A DNA stretch of 6,146 bases from Lentisphaeria bacterium (GTDB taxonomy: Bacteria > Verrucomicrobiota > Lentisphaeria > Victivallales > UBA1829): the NCBI GenBank assembly GCA_017504325.1, contig JAFVRL010000253.1, positions 1-6,146 on the forward strand. The letters run 5' to 3'. Under the pieces are notes generated by a model. That model did no database searches. It was given only the letters and a program-made list of their open reading frames with translations, and had not been told where the DNA came from. This document shows, in pieces, positions 1 through 6,146 of the stretch. The first letter of the stretch is position 1, and each line of letters opens with the position of its first letter. A program made the translations under genes and the position numbers.

Positions 1-1
1 T

Positions 2-2416
2 ACCGGAGTTTTTGAACTTTCTCTTTCTTTTCCGGCGAAGATCCGTGAACTTGTTGCCGGAAAATATCTTGCAGCTCTTACTCTGCTGATCTGCGCTTTG
101 CTTCTCACTCTGCCGGTACCCCTTACCGCCCTTTATCTGGGGGAACCGGATAAAGGGGCGATTTTCTGCGGATATCTGGGGGCATTGCTTCTGGGATCGG
201 TCTATCTTGCTGCATCCTGTTTTGCTTCTGCGCTTTCAAAAAGTCAGACGGCGGGATTCCTTTTTTCGCTTGTGATCTGTGCTTTTTTCCTTGTTGCCGG
301 GATGCCCGCTGTAACAGATGCCCTTGTTCCTTATGCGCCTCAATGGCTGATGAATGCTCTCTCTTTCGCTTCTTTCCTTCCCCATTATCAGACTTTTCAA
401 CGGGGAATATTGGATACAGGGGATATCATTTATACCGTTACAGCGACTCTTTTTTTCCTGTATTTATGTACTCTTACATTGGAGTTTGCTTCAGCCGGAA
501 CGGGAAATATTTTTGCTCCCGGCGCACTTTCGGAGCGTTCCACCCGGAGAGCTGCAAAGAGATTTCTTCTGGGGTTCTGTGCCGTATTTTATGTTTTTAT
601 CTGTGTGAATGTGATTGCCAGCACCTGGAAACGGAAAGCGGATCTCAGTTCGGATAAGGCTTATTCTCTTTCGGAAGATGCGTCTTATTTTGCTGAAAAA
701 TTACAGAAAAAAGTTTCTTTGCGTCTGTATGCCTCACGGAAAAATCCCCGTACTCCGCAGGGAGTGAAACGGTATGCGGAGCGCATACAATGGCTTTTGC
801 AGGATCTTGCTGATGTTTCCCGGGGCATGATCTCTCTTGAAGTCCTTGATCCGGAGGCGGATTCCAATGATGAAGATGCCGCCGCCGCAGAGGGGGTGGA
901 GGCTGTCCGTCTTGCATCCGGTGACAGGATCTACCTGGGGATTTCCGTTTCCCATGCCGGAAAAAATGCTGTGGTTCCCTTCCTCGCCCAGGAGCAGGAA
1001 AATCTGCTGGAATACAGTGTTGTAAGAGCAATATTGGATGTGGTGCGGGAGAAAAAGCCTAAAGTAGGCGTGATGAGTGCTTTCAATGTTCTGGGGACAG
1101 ATATGAAAGAACTGGGGAAAGCGGTCACATTTTCCGGAGACAAAGTGTTCAAACCGGAACCGCCCTGGTATGTTTTTTCCGTATTGAAAGAAAGTTATGA
1201 TCTTGTACCGGTTCCTTTGAATGCGGAGAAGATCCCGGAAGATATTTCGGCATTGATCGTTCTGCATCCTGCCGGGATACGGCCGCATACGGTGTATGCA
1301 TTGGATCAATATCTGCTCAAAGGCGGCAGAATGGCGATCTTTCTCGACCCGAGATCCCTCTATGCGACCGCCAAGATGAGGCAGGAATATTCCTATGCGG
1401 AAAAGATTTCTTCCGATCTGCCTCCGCTTCTGAAGACATGGGGTGTCAATTATCATCCGGATATTGTTGCAGCAGATATTCTCCATGCATACAGAAAGGT
1501 GCATGTGGACAGAGCTGTGACCAATCCTGCTGTGATGCTTCTGCAGAACCGTTCCCTTTCCAGAAAGGATACGGTAACGACACCTTTGAATCTGATCATG
1601 CTTTGTTTTGCTTCTCCGCTGCCATCCTCCCCGGTCAGCGGAATCAACTGTGAAGTGCTTGCCTCCACTTCCCGTAATTCCCAGACCATCAGTGCGTTTA
1701 TTGCGGACCGGCCGGATGTTATTTTGCGTAATTTTGCTCCCGGAGGTCAGAATCTGCCTCTTCTGTTGAAACTTTCCGGTTCTTTCCGGACAGCTTTTCC
1801 GGAAGGATCGCCTTCCGGTGTGAATAAACAGCATTTGAAACATTCCACCGGGAAGCCTCTTGTATTTCTTGCGGGGGACAGTGACATGCTTTTCAATGAT
1901 GTATGTGTGAGACGCAGTGCCGATGCTTACGGCAGAATGAGCATCGTCCGGCAGAATGACAATACAGCGTTTCTTCAGGCTGTGGTGGAACAGCTTGTCA
2001 GTGAAGGCAACTGGCTCTCCCGTATCCGCAGCCGTCTGCCTATGACAAGACCTCTTACCAGATATAATGAGATGAAGGCGAAAGCGGAACTGGCATACAA
2101 AGAGAGGATCCGGCATCTGGAGTCCTCTTTAAGGGAATCCACAAGAAAAGTGGAATTGATCCGCAAGGCAGCGGAACTTGCCGGGGGGGTACAGCGATTG
2201 TCTTCCTCACAACGGCAGGATATAGCCAGACATGACCAGAAGATCGAACAGGCAAAAAGAGAATTGCGGGAGATCACAAGGAAACTGCATGCGGATATGG
2301 CAAAGATCGATACGCTTCTGCGTCTCATCAACCTTCTCTTTGTTCCCGGTGCGGTTCTTCTGCTTGCTCTGGGTTGGAGTTTTATCCGTTTTTCCAAGAA
2401 AAGAAGGAGAAAGTAA
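2..2416 (+). CDS. Fused ABC-2 permease (GldF-like) / GldG-like auxiliary protein, 5'-truncated by the window edge
   Basis: The frame is open from the first complete codon, so the true start lies upstream. The TTG at 98 is not a start, because the conserved permease stretch (VFELSLSFP...ELVAGKYLAA, about 8-76) precedes it. That stretch matches the ABC-2/GldF pattern 'GTIELLLTLP...vlGKflA'. Membrane segments lie near 62-140, 155-235, 245-305, 425-490 and 557-625. From about 632 begins a GldG-like extracytoplasmic domain (ABC_transp_aux family) with a typical entry (LSSDKAYSLSE, 644-676), the Ala-rich segment after LDPEAD, the signature DQYLLKGGRMAIFLDP (1304-1351) and a late GDSDMLF (from 1874). 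A charged, probably coiled-coil region (about 2060-2310) leads to a last membrane helix (about 2318-2395) and a KKRRRK tail. By family, the protein is the membrane part of an ABC transporter of unknown substrate. Family assignment is firm; function in this organism is not known. An ATPase gene probably lies just upstream. Confidence 0.9.
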   Translation, partial: TGVFELSLSFPAKIRELVAGKYLAALTLLICALLLTLPVPLTALYLGEPDKGAIFCGYLGALLLGSVYLAASCFASALSKSQTAGFLFSLVICAFFLVAGMPAVTDALVPYAPQWLMNALSFASFLPHYQTFQRGILDTGDIIYTVTATLFFLYLCTLTLEFASAGTGNIFAPGALSERSTRRAAKRFLLGFCAVFYVFICVNVIASTWKRKADLSSDKAYSLSEDASYFAEKLQKKVSLRLYASRKNPRTPQGVKRYAERIQWLLQDLADVSRGMISLEVLDPEADSNDEDAAAAEGVEAVRLASGDRIYLGISVSHAGKNAVVPFLAQEQENLLEYSVVRAILDVVREKKPKVGVMSAFNVLGTDMKELGKAVTFSGDKVFKPEPPWYVFSVLKESYDLVPVPLNAEKIPEDISALIVLHPAGIRPHTVYALDQYLLKGGRMAIFLDPRSLYATAKMRQEYSYAEKISSDLPPLLKTWGVNYHPDIVAADILHAYRKVHVDRAVTNPAVMLLQNRSLSRKDTVTTPLNLIMLCFASPLPSSPVSGINCEVLASTSRNSQTISAFIADRPDVILRNFAPGGQNLPLLLKLSGSFRTAFPEGSPSGVNKQHLKHSTGKPLVFLAGDSDMLFNDVCVRRSADAYGRMSIVRQNDNTAFLQAVVEQLVSEGNWLSRIRSRLPMTRPLTRYNEMKAKAELAYKERIRHLESSLRESTRKVELIRKAAELAGGVQRLSSSQRQDIARHDQKIEQAKRELREITRKLHADMAKIDTLLRLINLLFVPGAVLLLALGWSFIRFSKKRRRK
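1774..1818 (+). repeat. Cluster of four TTCCGG hexamers ending in a perfect hairpin
   Basis: TTCCGG occurs at 1774-1779, 1784-1789, 1797-1802 and 1813-1818, the first two exactly 10 bases apart. The last part forms an inverted repeat: CCGGAAGG (1799-1806), loop ATCG (1807-1810), CCTTCCGG (1811-1818). It lies inside the coding region of the GldG-like domain (protein stretch SGSFRTAFPEGSPSG), which reads normally through it. No T-run follows, so it is not a rho-independent terminator. A role is unknown. Confidence 0.55.
2404..2409 (+). promoter_or_regulatory. Ribosome binding site of the DUF4340 gene
   Basis: AAGGAG lies inside the last codons of the upstream gene, 7 bases before the ATG at 2417. 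A second in-frame ATG at 2423 would be 13 bases away, which is less suitable, so the first ATG is preferred. The upstream stop codon abuts the start, so translational coupling is likely. Confidence 0.8.
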
Positions 2417-3685
2417 ATGCGTATGGATTCTGATAAAATATTGCATGGGAAGATAAAGAATTTTTCTCTGAAAAAATTGCTGATCCCTGTTTTTTTCCTT
2501 TTGCTGACTCTCTTTACATTGATCGCTTTACAGGTGAAATATCATGGCAGGGGATCTGTTTTTACCGGGAGAAAGAGCCGGATACGCTCCTTTGATCCGG
2601 TGAAAGTGAAACGCATTGAATTAAGCTGGAAGGACAATAAGGTGACGTTGATCATGGAGAAAGATGATCTCTGGCATCTTGCAGAACGGAATATGACTTT
2701 GGCATCCGCCTCCAGAGTGGGGGATCTTCTGCATCATTTCAATACCATCCGCATATTGAAAGAACTGGACAGCCCTTCACCGGATGTTTTACAGAAACTC
2801 AACCTTGTGGAAAATGCGGATGCCGGAAACAGGGTCCAACCCGGGATCAAGGCTGTGCTGAAAGATCAGGAAGGGAAGATCCTTTTCCAGATCCTTCTGG
2901 GAAGCGGACATTATCCGCCTGTTTCCGGGGATTCTCCCGGAACTGTTATGGCGAAAGGCAGATATATTCTCACCGGCGGAAAAGTTTATCTTGCCGCCCA
3001 GCTTTTTGAAAACTGTATTCCTCTGCCCCAGGTATATGTGGAACCTCTTGCCATCCGGAATATGAATACGGCTCTTCTGGTCATGCGTACTGCGGTACCG
3101 GAAAAGGAGGGAGCCGGAACTGTTACGGCAAAAAAGACAGAGAAAGTCCTTACACCTGTATGGGCGGCGGTGCGGCAGAGAGCCAATATGCCCTTCCGGT
3201 TGGTCTTTCCGGAAAAAAAGGTATTGGATATGCAGCAATTTGCCAATCTTTCCGAAGTATTGGCAAAACAGCTTACGATAGATGTACTTCCGGATCTTTC
3301 CCCGGAAAAACTTACTCTTTCCAGTATGATGACCATTCAGCTTTCCGACGGTTTCGGTTACCGTCTGGGGATGGCAAAACAGGGAAAAGATTTTCTCCTT
3401 CTTCCCCAGGTGACATTTGATGCCGGAAAGATCCGGCGTCAGGCAGGGGAAAGTGAAAAACTGCATCAGGCGAGAATTGCCGGGGCAAAATTGCGTTTTG
3501 AATCGGAAAAACGGTACTACAACGGAAAAGTGTTCCGTATGGTTCCCGGAGTAATGGAAAAGTTATCTGTTCTTCCGTTCCCTGCGGAAAAGAAACCGGG
3601 AGAGAAAGGGATTTCTTCCAAAGGGAAAAAGAAACCTTCTTCCGGTAAAAAACCGTTGTCTGTAAAGAGAAAGCCGGGAAGATGA
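2417..3685 (+). CDS. Membrane-anchored DUF4340 protein, partner of the GldFG-type transporter
   Basis: This 422-residue protein has one N-terminal membrane helix (residues about 20-39) preceded by basic residues (KIKNFSLKK), so the bulk should lie outside the cytoplasmic membrane. The DUF4340 pattern follows: FDPVKVKRIELSWKD (59-73), then a hydrophobic strand and 'DDLWHLAE' (83-90), and a helix over 98-117 that matches the family's 'W.l..P....Ad...v..ll..l' segment. Next comes a strand-rich part with KGRYILTGGKVYLAAQLFE (180-198). The C-terminus (about 390-422) is very rich in Lys, Pro, Gly and Ser and looks disordered. DUF4340 genes commonly sit directly after GldG-like genes, as here; their biochemical role is not established, and a role as an extracytoplasmic accessory subunit is inferred from this context. 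The start directly follows the previous stop codon, and the gene overlaps the next one by four bases, so co-translation is likely. Family confidence is high, functional confidence low. Confidence 0.85.
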   Translation: MRMDSDKILHGKIKNFSLKKLLIPVFFLLLTLFTLIALQVKYHGRGSVFTGRKSRIRSFDPVKVKRIELSWKDNKVTLIMEKDDLWHLAERNMTLASASRVGDLLHHFNTIRILKELDSPSPDVLQKLNLVENADAGNRVQPGIKAVLKDQEGKILFQILLGSGHYPPVSGDSPGTVMAKGRYILTGGKVYLAAQLFENCIPLPQVYVEPLAIRNMNTALLVMRTAVPEKEGAGTVTAKKTEKVLTPVWAAVRQRANMPFRLVFPEKKVLDMQQFANLSEVLAKQLTIDVLPDLSPEKLTLSSMMTIQLSDGFGYRLGMAKQGKDFLLLPQVTFDAGKIRRQAGESEKLHQARIAGAKLRFESEKRYYNGKVFRMVPGVMEKLSVLPFPAEKKPGEKGISSKGKKKPSSGKKPLSVKRKPGR

Positions 3686-5772
3686 GTGAATGGGATTTCT
3701 TTTGCAGTTCTCTGTGGGATTATCTGTTTTTCTTTTATTTTCTGCTTTACTGCACACCTCTTGTTGCGGGCAGTTACTGTCTTGCGGGCAGGATCTGCAG
3801 CCGGAAAGGTTATGAAAAATTTGCGTTTACCATGTTTCTTGTCCTTGTTGCCGGAGGGATGATCTTCGGGATCTGCGGACTTTTGAAGATTTTGGCATTG
3901 CAAAGTGTATTCATCGGCAACCTCCTGGTTGGTTGTCTGTTTCTTTTTCTGTCGAAACGCCTGCCGGAGAAGTCCTCTCTGCCGGAGACGGAAGAGGAGG
4001 TATCCATTCCGCTTACAGAACGGCTTTTTGCCGGATTTCTCGCCTTCTGGGCGGTAAGCAGACTGTATCCCATTATCAGTATGCCTCCGTTCGGGACGGA
4101 TTCGTATATGTATCACTTGTATTATCCGGCTGAATGGATCCGGATCGGGAGTCTGGAACGGATAAGTATTATCGGATTGTTTCCGGAGTATTATCCTGTT
4201 TTCGGAGAACTTCTTTACGGATTTCTGCTTTTGCCTATGGAGGAAAATGCGGGGATCGCCTCCACATTGCAGTGGGGCAGTCTGGTAATGGCGTGTTCCT
4301 GTATGGTGTTTGTTGCGGAAGAATTGGGATATAAAAGACAGTATGGACTTGTTGCAGCATGTATTTTTTTCTGCACCGGGATCGTGATGATGAATCTGCT
4401 GATGGCTTATACAGATGTACTTAATGCGTCATTCTGTTTTGCCGGATTCAGTTTTCTTCTTGCCGGCTGCCGCAGAAATTCCCTTTATCATCTGCTTTTT
4501 GCTGGGCTGCTGATGGGGTGTTCCACGGCGATAAAACCTCTGGGGATGTTATGGAGTCCGGTGATAACGGTGGTATTCTCCCTGATTTTGCTGTATGTTT
4601 ACCGTCCCCGTTTCCGGAACATCCTTTTTCTGTATCTTACGGCATTTATCACAGCAATGCCCTTTTTCCTGAAAAACTGGATCGAAACGGGTAATCCCCT
4701 GTATCCCCGGAAAGTCGTACTCTGGAGTATGGAGATCTTTGCCGCCGGGATCAGTGCAAAGGTCTATGAGCCTGTGGGGTTGAAAAATTTTATTCCTTTC
4801 CTTTTTGACGGCGGACTTTTCGGATTCAACAAAGCAAGTATCCTTCTGTATGCCTTTGCCGGAGTTGGGGCGGTTCTGACTGCGGGGATCGCTCTGGCGG
4901 TACCGTCTTTTGCAAAGAAAGCCTTTCCGGAGGAAAAGGGAAAGAAGGTAGTGATGATCTTTATTCCGGTCGTTCTGCTTTTTACTTTGCTGCATATCCT
5001 GATTTATCCCCGGATCGCAGAACCCAGATCTTTACTGCTGCTTCTGATGTTCTGGTGTGTATTTTTTCTGCCGTTGTTTGCCGGAACAGAGATCCGTACC
5101 GGCAAATGGGGGAATATTTCTCTTGCGGGGATCTTTGCCTTCTGTATTCTTCCCTTCAGCAGTTTCACGACCAATTTCGTTACCTGGGGCTGTAATTGGT
5201 CGGCAGGGTGTGCCGGTGCGGTGCTTTTTGCATTTTTCCGGAATAAAAGTGCGGTGAAAAAAGGAACCATGATTCTTCTTATCCTTCTTGCGCTTCTTAT
5301 GCCTTATCAGCTGGCGGTCCGCGGTGCGGGGAAAAGTAATTTTTTCCGGATGATGTTCAGTCCTGCGGAGTATCGGTCCTGTGCCATTGTTCAGGAGATG
5401 TACCGGAACGGGGAGAAAAGTGTAATAGATTATGTAGGCGGTGTATTTGCCTATGCTTATATGGAAGATATGGAAGGGAACAAAGTACGGTATATTCCCA
5501 TAAGTGAAAAGGATTCCACTTATGTGCATGAGTTCGGCTCTTACGGGAAAATGCGGGAGAATCCTGTAAGGTATGAAGTATGGAAAGAGCGTTTGAAAAA
5601 AGAAAAAGTGAACCTTCTTATCGTCAATACAGACAGTCCCGCATTGATCTTCAACCGGAGACAGGAATTGGAATGGGCGCAGGCGCATCCGGAAAATTTC
5701 ACTCTTCTTGTCCAGGATGAAGCAGAGTGGGAAAAAAGCAGGTTTTATATGTATAAAGTACATGATCTTTAG
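3682..5772 (+). CDS. Polytopic GT-C-type membrane glycosyltransferase (GT39/ArnT-like fold), acceptor unknown
   Basis: This 696-residue protein has roughly 14 or more hydrophobic helices up to about residue 548, then a soluble C-terminal domain of about 150 residues. GT-C features are visible. The first large loop has an acidic motif, FGTDSYMYHLYYPAEWI (137-153), where Asp140 is the likely catalytic or metal-site acid; the pattern matches the family's 'D...YHL..P..w'. There is a second motif at AYTDVLNA (242-249), a Gly-rich helix ending in a lysine (LLMGCSTAIKP, 276-286), and KNWIETGNPLYP (331-342), matching 'RN...TGNPlYP' in dolichyl/undecaprenyl-phosphate-sugar transferases. The C-terminal part (WKERLKKEKVNLLIVNT, then E/W-rich residues and YMYKV) resembles the extracytoplasmic tail of such enzymes. 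By family, it would transfer a sugar from a polyprenyl-phosphate donor on the outer face of the membrane; donor and acceptor cannot be read from the sequence. The start ATG shares four bases with the upstream stop (ATGA) and only a weak GGGAAG precedes it, so expression probably depends on translational coupling. An O-antigen ligase-like or purely structural GT-C relative is less likely. Confidence 0.78.
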   Translation: MSEWDFFCSSLWDYLFFFYFLLYCTPLVAGSYCLAGRICSRKGYEKFAFTMFLVLVAGGMIFGICGLLKILALQSVFIGNLLVGCLFLFLSKRLPEKSSLPETEEEVSIPLTERLFAGFLAFWAVSRLYPIISMPPFGTDSYMYHLYYPAEWIRIGSLERISIIGLFPEYYPVFGELLYGFLLLPMEENAGIASTLQWGSLVMACSCMVFVAEELGYKRQYGLVAACIFFCTGIVMMNLLMAYTDVLNASFCFAGFSFLLAGCRRNSLYHLLFAGLLMGCSTAIKPLGMLWSPVITVVFSLILLYVYRPRFRNILFLYLTAFITAMPFFLKNWIETGNPLYPRKVVLWSMEIFAAGISAKVYEPVGLKNFIPFLFDGGLFGFNKASILLYAFAGVGAVLTAGIALAVPSFAKKAFPEEKGKKVVMIFIPVVLLFTLLHILIYPRIAEPRSLLLLLMFWCVFFLPLFAGTEIRTGKWGNISLAGIFAFCILPFSSFTTNFVTWGCNWSAGCAGAVLFAFFRNKSAVKKGTMILLILLALLMPYQLAVRGAGKSNFFRMMFSPAEYRSCAIVQEMYRNGEKSVIDYVGGVFAYAYMEDMEGNKVRYIPISEKDSTYVHEFGSYGKMRENPVRYEVWKERLKKEKVNLLIVNTDSPALIFNRRQELEWAQAHPENFTLLVQDEAEWEKSRFYMYKVHDL

Positions 5773-5778
5773 AAAGGA
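5773..5778 (+). promoter_or_regulatory. Ribosome binding site of rsmD
   Basis: AAAGGA lies in the 12-base gap after the glycosyltransferase stop codon, 6 bases before the ATG at 5785. It decides the start: the closer ATG at 5778 is in a different frame and does not give the methyltransferase sequence. Confidence 0.75.
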
Positions 5779-5784
5779 TGGAAT

Positions 5785-6146
5785 ATGGAAATAGCAGGCG
5801 GGATCGCCCGGGGAACAGTTCTGGAAGTCCCCGGGGGCATGGATGTGAGACCCACATCCATAAGAGCAAGAAGAGCGTTGTTTGATTCATTGGGAGATCT
5901 TTCCGGAAAAAGAGTTTGTGATCTTTTTGCCGGAAGCGGAGCATTGGGACTGGAGGCTGTGAGCCGGGGAGCTGCAGGTCTGGTCTCTGTGGAAGCAGCA
6001 CCCTCTTCCATCGCAGTGATCCGGAAAAACATGCAGAATGTGGCAAAGCGTTTGGATTGGGAGGTGGATAACAGCCATTTTTCCCCCATGCGGCTTATCC
6101 GGGGGAGATTGCCGGAATGTATGAAAATGGTGGTATCCACACCGCA
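5785..6146 (+). CDS. rsmD: 16S rRNA (guanine(966)-N(2))-methyltransferase RsmD, 3'-truncated by the window edge
   Basis: The first 120 codons are present and still open at the window end. The protein starts with the RsmD-type N-terminus (IAGGIARGTVLEVPGG, residues 3-18, compared with 'RIIGGqwRGRkLpvP' in known members), then RPTSIRARRALFDSL (22-36), and the S-adenosylmethionine-binding motif DLFAGSGALGLEAVSRGA (46-63) followed by VSVEA (67-71), where Glu70 would hold the ribose. The catalytic DPPY/F motif lies beyond the window. The enzyme methylates G966 of 16S rRNA in the small-subunit decoding region, acting in the cytoplasm. One divergence: the usual 'RPTTDRVRETLF' segment lacks both acidic residues here (Ile26 and Arg30 in their places). 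A perfect 9-bp inverted repeat lies within codons 19-26. Being last in the visible cluster, it is probably co-transcribed with the membrane genes without sharing their function. Confidence 0.92.
   Translation, partial: MEIAGGIARGTVLEVPGGMDVRPTSIRARRALFDSLGDLSGKRVCDLFAGSGALGLEAVSRGAAGLVSVEAAPSSIAVIRKNMQNVAKRLDWEVDNSHFSPMRLIRGRLPECMKMVVSTP
5839..5861 (+). repeat. Perfect 9-bp inverted repeat inside the rsmD start region
   Basis: ATGGATGTG (5839-5847), loop AGACC (5848-5852), CACATCCAT (5853-5861) form a hairpin about 50 bases after the rsmD start codon, over codons 19-26. What follows is A/G-rich rather than T-rich, so it is not a typical terminator. It may be chance or may influence translation or mRNA stability. 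Confidence 0.45.

Noticed and set aside
98..100. TTG as a possible start of the first gene
   Set aside because: Conserved ABC-2 permease sequence continues upstream in the same frame to the window edge, so the gene starts before the window.
734..2116. Long open frame of 460 codons on the minus strand opposite the GldFG-like gene
   Set aside because: Its codons are exactly in register with the sense codons, so its stops would need sense TTA, CTA or TCA codons, which this genome uses rarely. The translation is rich in His, Arg and Cys with no recognisable domain, and the sense protein is clearly real.
2789..3466. Open frame of 225 codons on the minus strand opposite the DUF4340 gene
   Set aside because: It is again in register with the sense codons, so it is explained by avoidance of TTA, CTA and TCA. 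No domain or ribosome binding site supports it.
5032..5763. Open frame of 243 codons on the minus strand opposite the glycosyltransferase
   Set aside because: It has the same codon-register effect as the other antisense frames, and its composition (many His, Phe, Lys, Pro) does not look like a protein. The sense strand encodes a coherent C-terminal domain.
5773..5784. Possible terminator or promoter between the glycosyltransferase and rsmD
   Set aside because: The gap is only 12 bases, filled by the ribosome binding site, with no stem-loop and T-run and no room for a promoter. An internal promoter inside the upstream gene cannot be excluded, but I see no convincing one.
1..6146. Mobile element, CRISPR array, tRNA, riboswitch or phage signature
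   Set aside because: I found no transposase or integrase, no regularly spaced direct repeats, no tRNA-like cloverleaf and no non-coding space to hold such elements. The genes look alike in codon use, so transfer is not indicated.

Overview
The window is a tightly packed stretch of bacterial chromosome with four genes, all on the + strand, and no non-coding gap longer than 12 bases. In order they are: (1) the 3' part of a large fused membrane protein, with an ABC-2 type permease (GldF-like) joined to a GldG-like auxiliary domain; (2) a membrane-anchored DUF4340 protein; (3) a polytopic GT-C-type membrane glycosyltransferase; (4) the 5' part of rsmD, the 16S rRNA guanine-966 N2-methyltransferase. 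Gene 1 enters from the left edge and gene 4 leaves at the right edge.

Junctions: gene 1 stops directly against the start codon of gene 2 (TAA|ATG). Gene 2 and gene 3 overlap by four bases (ATGA). Gene 3 and rsmD are 12 bases apart, with a clear Shine-Dalgarno sequence. I see no promoter or rho-independent terminator between them, so the simplest reading is one operon whose promoter lies upstream, probably ahead of an ABC ATPase gene that the window does not include.

How the genes may work together: ABC-2 permease + GldG-like + DUF4340 is a recurrent set that forms an ABC transporter with large extracytoplasmic parts. The name comes from gliding Bacteroidetes, but the set is widespread in non-gliding bacteria and its substrate is generally unknown. 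The coupled glycosyltransferase suggests, by inference only, a link to the cell surface or to glycan assembly. rsmD is a housekeeping gene that probably just shares the transcript.

Organism: base composition is near balanced, with AAGGAG-type ribosome binding sites. A fused GldF-GldG protein with an adjacent DUF4340 gene fits the PVC group (Lentisphaerota, Verrucomicrobiota, Planctomycetota). A Lentisphaerota/Victivallis-like bacterium is my best guess, with low confidence. At the DNA level, the hexamer TTCCGG/CCGGAA is strongly over-represented across all four genes and in all three codon phases. That is the most unusual non-protein signal I found. I did not find a clearly new defence, mobile or RNA system here.
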